64,000 bases of DNA. Origin: Pseudomonas graminis (GTDB taxonomy: Bacteria; Pseudomonadota; Gammaproteobacteria; Pseudomonadales; Pseudomonadaceae). The DNA lies in contig NZ_CP053746.1 of the NCBI RefSeq assembly GCF_013201545.1, forward strand, positions 3,858,501-3,922,500, given 5' to 3'. Below the pieces are notes generated by a model that was given only the letters and a program-made list of their open reading frames with translations, did not search any database and was not told the DNA's origin. This document shows positions 57,194-64,000 of this stretch, in pieces (the stretch's first letter is position 1; each line of letters opens with the position of its first letter). The position numbers were made by a program, and so were the translations under genes.

Positions 57194-57709
57194 TTAGAAA
57201 TTGTCAGTGGAAGTGAAGACGCCGACACGCAGGCCTTCAGCGGTGTAGATTTCGCGGCCGTCCACGCTGACCGAACCATCGGCAATCGCCAGGTTCAGCT
57301 TGCCTTTGAGGACGCGCTTGATTTGGATGTTGTAGGTGACCTTGCTGGCGGTCGGCAGGACCTGGCCGAAGAATTTCACTTCGCCCGAGCCCAGTGCGCG
57401 ACCGCGGCCTGGCAAGCCTTGCCAGCCCAGAAAGAAGCCGACCAGTTGCCACATGGCATCGAGGCCCAGGCAACCTGGCATCACCGGGTCACCTTCGAAG
57501 TGACAGGCGAAGAACCACAGGTCCGGGTTGATATCGAGTTCGGCGACCAATTCACCCTTTCCGTACTTGCCGCCTTCTTCGCTGATATGGGTGATGCGAT
57601 CAACCATCAGCATGTTGGGGGCGGGCAATTGCGCGTTACCTGGGCCGAACAGCTCGCCGCGACTGCAGCGCAGCAGATCTTCCCGGGTAAAGGCGTTTTG
57701 TTTGGTCAT
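57194..57709 (-). CDS. fabA: 3-hydroxydecanoyl-ACP dehydratase/isomerase
   Basis: A 171-residue hotdog enzyme. Catalytic His70 ([14 protein letters not shown]) and Asp84 (LGLDAMWQ). It dehydrates and isomerises the 10-carbon intermediate, starting unsaturated fatty acid synthesis. It is first in the fabAB operon; GAGGAG precedes the ATG. Confidence 0.95.
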   Translation of the reverse strand: MTKQNAFTREDLLRCSRGELFGPGNAQLPAPNMLMVDRITHISEEGGKYGKGELVAELDINPDLWFFACHFEGDPVMPGCLGLDAMWQLVGFFLGWQGLPGRGRALGSGEVKFFGQVLPTASKVTYNIQIKRVLKGKLNLAIADGSVSVDGREIYTAEGLRVGVFTSTDNF

Positions 57710-57919
57710 GCGAGCTCCTCGATAATCCTGTGCGGCAGGGTGTGGCGTTACTTACCCAATCTGGCCAGCGGGAAATCCCTCGGCTGGCAGCCTACTCATA
57801 GACTATTGCGTTGTAGTGAAAGTCACAGCACGGGTGAAATGAATGTACACCTGTGCACTGAAATATTTAGTCCGCGCGTTGGCGTGGGTCGAATCTGCGC
57901 ACAAGACTGCCGCAATTTA
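57710..57919. promoter_or_regulatory. Upstream region of fabAB
   Basis: About 210 bp holding the fabAB promoter. Short imperfect repeats such as GTGAAAGTCAC and TGTACACCTGTGCAC are seen, but I could not assign a DesT- or FabR-type operator. Confidence 0.35.
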
Positions 57920-59857
57920 TCATTTACCGCCAGTCGCAGATGGCTTAATGGTCAGCCATCGCTGCAAAACCTGCTGTAAATCAGTACGTTTGAACGGCTT
58001 GGCCAGGTAATCGTTCATTCCGGCTTGCAGACAAATATCCCGGTCGCCGTGCTGGGCATTGGCGGTCAGGGCAATAATGGGCAACGTCGCCAGCCCCGGC
58101 AACAGCCGGATTCGGCGCGTTGCTTCGTAGCCGTCCATGACCGGCAGTCGGCAGTCCATCAGAATCAGCGCGAAGCTTTCCCGACTGGCCATGCTTACTG
58201 CTTCAACACCATCCGCCGCCATACTCACCTGCAGGCCCAGACTGCGCAGCATTGCGTCGACCACCGTGCGGTTCACCGGGTTGTCTTCGACCAACAGCAC
58301 ACAGGCGTCGCGGCTCTGGGGCAGCTCACCGACGGCGCCGGGCGCAGGCTCGATCACCGGCTGCTGAACCCGCTGCAGCGGGATTTGCAGCTGGAACACC
58401 GAGCCGAGTCCTTCGCTGCTCTGCGCCTGGAGCGACCCGCCCATACGTTCGGCCAGATTGCGCGCGATAGGCAGTCCCAGCCCGGTGCCCCCGTATCGCC
58501 GGGAGATGGAGTTGTCCGCTTGCTGAAACGCATCGAACATTGACTCCAGCAAATCCGGGGAAATGCCGATGCCGCTGTCGCGGACTGCACAGGTAAACAG
58601 GATGTGCTGCGGGTCGGGGCAGGTGAAACCCGCTTCGACGCGCACGCTGCCAAACTCGGTGAATTTCAGCGCATTGCCGATCAGGTTGACCAGAATCTGC
58701 CGGATTCGCGTGGGGTCGCCCTTGACCTGCAAGGCCTCTATCGAAGGCGGCGTATCCAGTTCCAGTGCCAGACCGCGCTGCTGGGCGTTGTGGGCAAACG
58801 CCTGAACCGAGGTGCTGATGAGGTCGGCGAGATTGAATGAAATGCTCTCCAGTTCCAGCGCATCGCGTTCGAAGCGTGAGAAATCGAGGATGTCGTTGAT
58901 GACCCGCAGCAGATGCTCGGTGGATTCCATCGCCAGCGCGGCATATTCAGCCTGCTCGTCGGTCATGCTGGTGGTTTCCATCAACTGCAGCATGCCCAGC
59001 ACGCCATTCATGGGCGTGCGCAGCTCGTGGCTCATCATTGCCAGAAATTCGGACTTCGCGTTGTTGGCGCGTTCGGCTTCTTCGCGGGTGCGGATGAGTT
59101 CGTCCATCGCCTGCTTCTGCTCGCGGCTCGCCTTTTCCAGGCCCAGGGCCAGATTGTTGATGTGCCGCGCCAGATCGCCCAGTTCGGCATCATCCGCAAC
59201 CGGCAGCGGCGCTGAATAGTCACCGTGCTGGATGGCCTTCACCGCTGCGCTCATGGCACTGATCGGCTGGGACAGGCTCAGCGACAAGCGCCTCGCCAGC
59301 ATGTAGGTGAACAGAAGGGCGAACATCGCCAGCACACCGGCCTTCAGCAATATCTCCTGTTCCCGCTGATTGAACGCATCACTGGACATGCCCACCAGCA
59401 CCCGGCCCAGGTAACCTTCGACCGGCACGCTGGGATCGTCATCGGCACGTGCCGTATCGGCGTTTTCGATTAGCCGGGAGGACCTGTCAGGCTGTAGGCG
59501 AATCGGTGCCTGAAACACTTCCATCTGCCGCGAACGCCCCTGCTCCTCGGCAGGCTCGACATGCACCAGAACCACACCAGCGCTGTTGCGAACCTCGAGA
59601 AAACGCACGTGGGGCGTGTTCATCGTGGCCTTCATGAGGTTTTCCAGAACGGCATTGTTGCCGACGATGACGCCATATTCCGACGCGGGGGCCAGTTGGT
59701 TGGCGATGAGCTGCCCGGTGTGATTGAGCTCCTGTCGCAGGTCCTGAATGCGCACCACAGTAAAGAAGCTGATCAGCAGCAAGGTCAGCAACAGGGCCGG
59801 GCCCAGGCTGAGGATCTGCGTCCGGGTGCTGATGTTCCAGCCGCGTTGAGCTGTCAC
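57920..59857 (-). CDS. Hybrid sensor histidine kinase (PA1611-like)
   Basis: A 645-residue membrane kinase. TM1 (about 16-35), periplasmic domain (about 38-168), TM2 (about 169-188), HAMP (about 190-242), HisKA with His277 (AMMSHELRTPMNG), HATPase (N box NLIGNALKF, DSGIGIS, GGTGLGLPI) and a C-terminal receiver with Asp568 (LILMDCRLPVMDG). There is no HPt domain, so phosphate must pass to a separate HPt. Its place beside fabA matches the P. aeruginosa kinase PA1611, which has been reported to interact with RetS and affect the GacS/RsmA pathway. Orthology is inferred from position and domain order. Confidence 0.9.
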   Translation of the reverse strand: MTAQRGWNISTRTQILSLGPALLLTLLLISFFTVVRIQDLRQELNHTGQLIANQLAPASEYGVIVGNNAVLENLMKATMNTPHVRFLEVRNSAGVVLVHVEPAEEQGRSRQMEVFQAPIRLQPDRSSRLIENADTARADDDPSVPVEGYLGRVLVGMSSDAFNQREQEILLKAGVLAMFALLFTYMLARRLSLSLSQPISAMSAAVKAIQHGDYSAPLPVADDAELGDLARHINNLALGLEKASREQKQAMDELIRTREEAERANNAKSEFLAMMSHELRTPMNGVLGMLQLMETTSMTDEQAEYAALAMESTEHLLRVINDILDFSRFERDALELESISFNLADLISTSVQAFAHNAQQRGLALELDTPPSIEALQVKGDPTRIRQILVNLIGNALKFTEFGSVRVEAGFTCPDPQHILFTCAVRDSGIGISPDLLESMFDAFQQADNSISRRYGGTGLGLPIARNLAERMGGSLQAQSSEGLGSVFQLQIPLQRVQQPVIEPAPGAVGELPQSRDACVLLVEDNPVNRTVVDAMLRSLGLQVSMAADGVEAVSMASRESFALILMDCRLPVMDGYEATRRIRLLPGLATLPIIALTANAQHGDRDICLQAGMNDYLAKPFKRTDLQQVLQRWLTIKPSATGGK

Positions 59858-60170
59858 GAGGCGGTTCCGGCTGTCAGGGCCCGGAGGGTTTGCCGATGTT
59901 CAGGCATGGCGAAGCCTGACGGGGCACGAGAGGTGGACGCTTCGTGTCATGTGACGGATCTCTTCGGGAGCGACCTGACGATAGCTCATCGGCGCCGTTG
60001 AGGAATTTTCATTTCGGGTGCGCATCTTAACTGAGCTGTGGGCATTTTCCTCGGCAAGAGTGGGGGATCGGCTATAAGTTCGTGGGGGCAACTTTTGCCG
60101 CTGGCCGCGAGCCTGACGCTCCGTATAATGCCCGCATCGCCAGATGTGATGGCCCTGAATGGATTGTTTT
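59858..60170. promoter_or_regulatory. Divergent region kinase/gpsA
   Basis: A TATAAT (60124-60129) 42 bp before gpsA is a plausible -10; no good -35 lies 17 bp upstream. The remainder toward the kinase gene shows no gene. Confidence 0.4.
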
Positions 60171-61196
60171 ATGACCCAGCAGCAACCAATAGCGGTCCTT
60201 GGCGGCGGCAGCTTCGGGACCGCAGTGGCCAATCTGTTGGCCGGCAACGGTCATCGGGTGACGCAGTGGATGCGCGATCCGGAGCAGGCCGAGGCGATCC
60301 GCGTCAATCGCGAGAACCCGCGCTACCTCAAGGGCATCAAGGTGCTCGAAGGCGTCGAGCCGGTCACTGATCTGCACGCTACCTTGCAGGGCAGTCAACT
60401 GGTCTTCGTCGCGCTGCCGTCCAGTGCGCTGCGTGGCGTATTGACGCCGCATGTCGATCTGCTCACCGGCAAGATGCTGGTCAGCCTGACCAAGGGCATC
60501 GAGGCCGACACCTTCAAGCTCATGAGCGAGATCCTTCAGGACATCGCACCTGCTGCGCGAATCGGCGTGCTGTCCGGCCCCAACCTGGCCCGCGAAATCG
60601 CCGAGCACGCCCTGACCGCTACGGTCGTCGCCAGCGAAGATGAAGACCTCTGTCAACAGGTTCAGGCCGCGTTGCACGGCCGCACCTTCCGCGTGTACGC
60701 CAGCGCCGACCGTTTTGGCGTGGAGCTGGGCGGCGCGCTGAAAAACGTCTACGCCATCATCGCCGGCATGGCAGTGGCGCTGAACATGGGCGAGAACACC
60801 AAGAGCATGCTGATTACTCGGGCGCTGGCGGAAATGACCCGTTTTGCGGTCAGTCAGGGTGCCAATCCAATGACCTTCCTCGGGCTGGCCGGGGTCGGCG
60901 ATCTGATCGTCACCTGTTCCTCGCCGAAGAGCCGTAACTACCAGGTCGGCTTTGCCCTGGGCCAGGGCTTGAGCCTGGACGAAGCGGTTACCCGGCTGGG
61001 CGAGGTCGCGGAGGGCGTCAATACGCTCAAGGTGCTCAAGACCAAGGCGCAGGAACTGCAGGTTTACATGCCGCTGGTGGCCGGGCTTCACGCGATTTTG
61101 TTCGAGGGCCGTACGCTGGAGCAGGTCATCGAGCTGTTGATGCACGCCGAGCCCAAGACCGACGTCGATTTCATCTCAACCAGTGGTTTCAACTGA
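60171..61196 (+). CDS. gpsA: Glycerol-3-phosphate dehydrogenase [NAD(P)+]
   Basis: A 341-residue GpsA. N-terminal dinucleotide fold [11 protein letters not shown] (10-20), catalytic Lys in [11 protein letters not shown] (about 188-198), and [20 protein letters not shown] (about 242-261). It makes sn-glycerol 3-phosphate for phospholipids. Start at ATG 60171 ([12 protein letters not shown]); an ATG at 60159 is the alternative. The stop is 19 bases before the next start. Confidence 0.94.
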   Translation: MTQQQPIAVLGGGSFGTAVANLLAGNGHRVTQWMRDPEQAEAIRVNRENPRYLKGIKVLEGVEPVTDLHATLQGSQLVFVALPSSALRGVLTPHVDLLTGKMLVSLTKGIEADTFKLMSEILQDIAPAARIGVLSGPNLAREIAEHALTATVVASEDEDLCQQVQAALHGRTFRVYASADRFGVELGGALKNVYAIIAGMAVALNMGENTKSMLITRALAEMTRFAVSQGANPMTFLGLAGVGDLIVTCSSPKSRNYQVGFALGQGLSLDEAVTRLGEVAEGVNTLKVLKTKAQELQVYMPLVAGLHAILFEGRTLEQVIELLMHAEPKTDVDFISTSGFN

Positions 61197-61215
61197 TCCC
61201 CACATGGAGAAGCTC

Positions 61216-61749
61216 TTGAACGAATCAAAACTCAAGCAACACGAACCAATCCTGCTGCGCATCCTGTGGATGCTGCTGTTTGTGCTGGTCTGGCAGGTGG
61301 CGGAAGTCGTGCTGGGCGTGGCGGTCCTGGTGCAGCTGGTTTACCGCCTGTTCAACGGCGCGCCGAGCCTCAGCGTGATGTCGTTCGGTGACAGCCTGAG
61401 TCAGTACCTGGCGCAGATCGGCCGCTTTGGCACCTTCCACACCGATCAGAAGCCGTGGCCTTTTGCCGATTGGCCAACGCCGCGTGCACCGGAGGGCGAG
61501 GCGCCGCATGTTGTGGTCGATAAGCCGCAACCGGCGCCTTCTGCTCCGCAACCCGCTGCAGCCACGCCGCCACCGGCGCCTGTTACCCCGCAGCCGGTAC
61601 CTGCTGCGACGCCACCGGTTTCCGAAACGACACCACCGGTCTTCGAAGCGCCGTCGGTGGTTGCCGACACGTCGCACGGGGTTGCCGACGTACCGCCCTC
61701 TGCGCCGGTTACGCCGCCGTCCACGCGGGGTGAGGAGCCGAAACCGTGA
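61216..61749 (+). CDS. DUF4389 membrane protein
   Basis: A 177-residue protein with two close membrane helices near the N-terminus (LLRILWMLLFVLVWQVAEVV and LGVAVLVQLVYRLF), then FGDSLSQYLAQIGRFGTFHT, the DUF4389 end, and a Pro/Ala-rich tail of about 90 residues. The start used is the TTG at 61216, with GGAG 6 bases upstream; an in-frame ATG at 61204 is the alternative. It sits between gpsA and sixA in one operon. The tail looks disordered. The role is unknown. Confidence 0.8.
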   Translation: MNESKLKQHEPILLRILWMLLFVLVWQVAEVVLGVAVLVQLVYRLFNGAPSLSVMSFGDSLSQYLAQIGRFGTFHTDQKPWPFADWPTPRAPEGEAPHVVVDKPQPAPSAPQPAAATPPPAPVTPQPVPAATPPVSETTPPVFEAPSVVADTSHGVADVPPSAPVTPPSTRGEEPKP

Positions 61750-62204
61750 AGGTCTGGATTCTGCGCCACGGCGAGGCGAAACCTCAGGCGCGTATGGACG
61801 CCGAGCGCGAGCTGACCGCCAAGGGTCGCGAAGAGGTCTTGCGCAGTGCCGCTCACCTCATGGGTCAGCCGCTGCAGCGGATCCTTGCCAGCCCGTATGT
61901 GCGTGCCCAGCAGACCGCCGAACTGGTCCGTCAGGCCCTCGGGTTCACCGATGCCATCGTGACCGTGCCGTGGCTGACGCCGGACGGCAATCCCCACAAG
62001 GTACTGGAACAGCTGGATGCGTACAGTGCAGAGAATGTCTTGCTGGTCAGTCATCAACCTTTGGTGGGCACGTTGATCGGGCTGGCGGTGCATGGCTCTT
62101 TGCAGCAGGCGCAACCGATGCACACCGCCAGTCTTGCTTATCTTGAGGCAGATCTGCCCCTTGCTGGCGGGATGCAACTGGTGGATGTTCGGCACGTTGA
62201 ATGA
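61746..62204 (+). CDS. sixA: Phosphohistidine phosphatase SixA
   Basis: A 152-residue histidine phosphatase. LRHGEA holds His8 and LLVSHQPLVG holds His103. It removes phosphate from HPt or PTS histidines in E. coli. The GTG start overlaps the stop of the preceding gene by 4 bases (GTGA), so the two are coupled. Confidence 0.88.
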   Translation: MKVWILRHGEAKPQARMDAERELTAKGREEVLRSAAHLMGQPLQRILASPYVRAQQTAELVRQALGFTDAIVTVPWLTPDGNPHKVLEQLDAYSAENVLLVSHQPLVGTLIGLAVHGSLQQAQPMHTASLAYLEADLPLAGGMQLVDVRHVE

Positions 62205-62279
62205 TGGAGCGGCGAGCGTTTCTGCGTTCCCCGCTGTGTGTGAGATGCAGTGCAAACCCTCAAATAACAAGGAAGAACC

Positions 62280-62723
62280 ATGAGTGTATGGCGTAGCCCT
62301 CCAGACCTTGATGCGCTTAATGCGAAGCAGAAGAACACCATCGGTGAGGTGCTGGATATTCGATTTGAAGCCGTCGACGATCAGTCGCTGACGGCGAGTA
62401 TGGCGGTGGATGAGCGCACTCATCAGCCTTATGGTTTGTTGCATGGCGGCGCCTCGGTGGTGCTGGCGGAGACGGTGGGTTCTACCGCCAGTTATCTGGT
62501 GATCGATACTGAGCGGTTCTTCTGTGTGGGGATCGAGGTCAACGCGAACCATTTGCGCGGGGTGCGCAGTGGGCGGGTGACGGCGGTGGCGCACCCGGTG
62601 CACATCGGGCGTACGACCCATGTCTGGGATATCCGGCTGACGACTGAGGATGGCAAGGCGTGTTGTATTTCCCGGTTGACGGTGGCGGTGGTGCCTCATG
62701 GAGAGCAGCCGCCCGGTCGTTGA
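62280..62723 (+). CDS. Hotdog-fold thioesterase, PaaI/YdiI type
   Basis: A 147-residue acyl-CoA thioesterase. Family block HQPYGLLHGGASVVLAETVG (about 49-68) with the catalytic Glu, and VGIEVNANHLRGVRSGRVTA (about 83-102). The substrate is unknown; relatives hydrolyse DHNA-CoA or aromatic acyl-CoA. The ribosome-binding site AAGGAAGAA precedes the ATG. Confidence 0.88.
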   Translation: MSVWRSPPDLDALNAKQKNTIGEVLDIRFEAVDDQSLTASMAVDERTHQPYGLLHGGASVVLAETVGSTASYLVIDTERFFCVGIEVNANHLRGVRSGRVTAVAHPVHIGRTTHVWDIRLTTEDGKACCISRLTVAVVPHGEQPPGR

Positions 62724-63036
62724 GCGAAGATCCAGAGCGTCTGCCTAGGGGCAGACTGTTTCGCCTTCGGCGACTTACTTTTGAAAAGTCGAAAGTCGCA
62801 CCCTCCAAAAGTAAGGAAAAGTGCCTGCTCCTGGCTTGGTTCCTCCTTCGTCGGAATCCCCTCACTCCGGTCCCGCTCCGTGGGCCCGCGCCGAACGGAC
62901 ATCCATGTCCTGACGGCGCTCTCGTCGCATCCATGCGGCTGGGCCCACTCCACGAGACCTGCGTTCAGCCTGCACCCAAGTCGCGATTGGCGGTGTCTGG
63001 GCTTTTTGCGCATGAACATCAAAAGCAGATCAACAG

Positions 63037-63108
63037 CTTCCCGGCTGAAGCCGTCCTACATGCTCGCGCGGTCTGTTAGTGGGACCGGCTTTAGCCGGGA
63101 AGAGGTCA
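63037..63108. repeat. REPIN between the two long repeat copies
   Basis: CTTCCCGGCTGAAGCCGTCC and GGGACCGGCTTTAGCCGGGA, inverted, about 20 bp apart. Confidence 0.8.
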
Positions 63109-63146
63109 GCCAAGGTGCCGACAGTTTTGCTGATCGGACCCCTGCC

Positions 63147-63175
63147 TGTGGGAGCGAGCTTGCTCGCGAATGCTG
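63147..63175. repeat. Single REP (GAGCGAGCTTGCTCGCGAA type)
   Basis: TGTGGGAGCGAGCTTGCTCG and the following CGAATGCTG match the other REP family of the window (10681, 10746). Confidence 0.8.
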
Positions 63176-63407
63176 TTGCTGTGCCTTTTGATCTTCGTAC
63201 ATAAAAAATTCGGACGACGACAGTCGCGACTTGGGCCCACGGAGCGTCGTCGAGTGAGGGAACCCGACGTAGAAGGGGCCAGATCGGGAGCAGGCACTTT
63301 GGTCGCCTATAGCTTGATTGGTCGGCGCGAACATCCATCCTTACTGCCGTGTGATGGAGTTCCTCACCCTGAGACAAACGTCAGAAAGTTAAGTTGGCCT
63401 TTATGGT

Positions 63408-63442
63408 CAAGACCTCAACCGGCAGCATCGGCCGAGGTCTTG
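63408..63442 (-). terminator. Hairpin after hcp
   Basis: CAAGACCTC (63408-63416) pairs with GAGGTCTTG (63434-63442), 17 bases beyond the hcp stop on the minus strand. No T run follows, so function as a terminator is uncertain. Confidence 0.45.
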
Positions 63443-63458
63443 AGGATGTCAGCTGAAG

Positions 63459-63977
63459 TTAGCCAGCAACTGGAGAGCGCCAGTCATCGGAACCCGAGGT
63501 GCCACACACTTCATGGGTCCAGGTGATTTTACGATAGGTGAACTCTACGTCTTCCAGATGAGTGAAGTGCGAGTTCGACGGGTCCTGGCAGTTATGCATG
63601 TAGTCTTTGATGTCGACGATAATCGCGTCTTCAAGTTTGGTGGTGTAGTAATGCTCCTGTGTACCCGCTGCGGAAGTGCGATACCACTGGATGGTAATTT
63701 CGGTCAAACGTTCGCCCGATGTCAAAGCTGCCAGTAATAGGGGTGAAGACTTGTCGAACACCTTGGTGATCTTGACCGGCTTGTGCACACGCTGACCGGT
63801 TGGCTGGCCGGATTGCGGGTCGCGGGGAATGATCATCTCATGCTGGAACCCTTGCACCATGACCTGGTCTTCGTGACCTTCCTGGTAAGTGTTGCCGACC
63901 GAGTCAGCAGTAAAAGCGCCTGCGGTGATCAGACCCTGCTTGGTGCCCGTGATGGACATATATGCTGGTGTCGCCAT
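63459..63977 (-). CDS. hcp: Hcp family type VI secretion effector/tube protein (orphan)
   Basis: A 172-residue Hcp. MATPAYMSITGTKQGLITAG is the typical start, with VQGFQHEMIIPRDPQSGQPT and HKPVKITKVFDKSSPLLLAA further on. Hcp hexamers form the inner tube of the type VI secretion system and carry effectors. No other T6SS gene (vgrG, tss) is in the window, although the region upstream of the start lies outside it. AAGGAG precedes the ATG. Confidence 0.93.
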   Translation of the reverse strand: MATPAYMSITGTKQGLITAGAFTADSVGNTYQEGHEDQVMVQGFQHEMIIPRDPQSGQPTGQRVHKPVKITKVFDKSSPLLLAALTSGERLTEITIQWYRTSAAGTQEHYYTTKLEDAIIVDIKDYMHNCQDPSNSHFTHLEDVEFTYRKITWTHEVCGTSGSDDWRSPVAG

Positions 63978-64000
63978 GGAGATGCTCCTTGCCTCATAAA

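Larger units (their letters stand above)
62724..63458. repeat. Repeat nest: two inverted copies of a long Pseudomonas intergenic repeat around REP elements
   Basis: The stretch holds no supported gene. From about 62740 to 63030 runs a block with CTTACTTTTG (62772-62781) and CAAAAGTAAG (62806-62815) as a hairpin, followed by GC-rich sequence. A shorter, diverged copy in the opposite orientation lies at about 63178-63300: CGCGACTTGGG, CCCACGGAGCG, GAGTGAGGG and GAGCAGGCACTTT recur in order. Between them lie a REPIN (63037-63108) and a single REP (63147-63175). Similar blocks are common in Pseudomonas and are often mis-called as genes. Confidence 0.7.

Noticed and set aside
62660..63191. Open frames of 136-139 codons in the repeat nest
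   Set aside because: They consist of translated repeat sequence, a known source of false genes in Pseudomonas.

Overview
The window is chromosomal DNA of a Pseudomonas of the fluorescens/syringae type. The evidence is the gene content and order (gltA divergent from sdhCDAB-sucAB-lpdG-sucCD; htpG; fabA-fabB; a hybrid kinase and gpsA beside fabA; cysI with its DUF934 partner) and the GGACCGGCTTTAGCCGG-type and GAGCAAGCTCGCTC-type REP elements in several gaps. The order of several blocks matches what I recall of the P. aeruginosa chromosome. No rRNA, tRNA, CRISPR array or intact insertion sequence was seen.

Layout. 1-2.1 kb (minus): phosphotransferase (cut by the window edge), SCP2 protein, histidine phosphatase; then sohB (plus) and the DUF934-cysI sulfite-reduction pair (minus). 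5.9-7.3 kb: a probable 37-residue membrane protein and an acyltransferase-3 protein. 7.7-12.2 kb: a complete D-galactonate operon dgoK-dgoA-dgoD-dgoT. 12.2-21.0 kb: an accessory segment with two paralogous subtilisin-type autotransporters, a 0.7-kb gap with hairpins, remnants of a Crp/Fnr regulator and an IS66 transposase, and a PPP-family phosphatase. It ends in a 51-bp piece that repeats the 3' end of dgoT, followed by an IclR regulator. 22-25 kb: AlgP-like protein, a zinc alcohol dehydrogenase and a divergent AraC regulator. 25.2-29.2 kb: etfQO divergent from etfBA, with a PsrA-type box between them. 29.3-34.7 kb: a periplasmic binding-protein-like gene with two DUF4398 lipoproteins (one with OmpA), a MocR-type regulator, a lipoprotein of unknown role, a YkgJ protein and a START protein. 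34.8-47.9 kb: the TCA-cycle cluster. 48-54 kb: brnQ, a small lipoprotein, htpG with a sigma-32-type promoter, a dienelactone hydrolase and a pirin. 54-62.7 kb: chemoreceptor, fabB-fabA, hybrid histidine kinase, gpsA, DUF4389 protein, sixA, thioesterase. 62.7-64 kb: a nest of Pseudomonas repeats and an orphan hcp.

How the genes work together. GltA, SdhCDAB, SucAB-LpdG and SucCD supply citrate synthase, succinate dehydrogenase, 2-oxoglutarate dehydrogenase and succinyl-CoA synthetase. EtfBA and EtfQO carry electrons from acyl-CoA dehydrogenases to ubiquinone. DgoKAD with DgoT import galactonate and convert it to pyruvate and glyceraldehyde 3-phosphate. FabA/FabB make unsaturated fatty acids.

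The part most worth a second look is the 12.2-21.0 kb segment. It is bracketed by the dgoT 3' end and a diverged copy of that end, and it holds degraded mobile-element debris. That suggests it was inserted, or brought in by recombination, between the galactonate operon and its probable IclR-type regulator.
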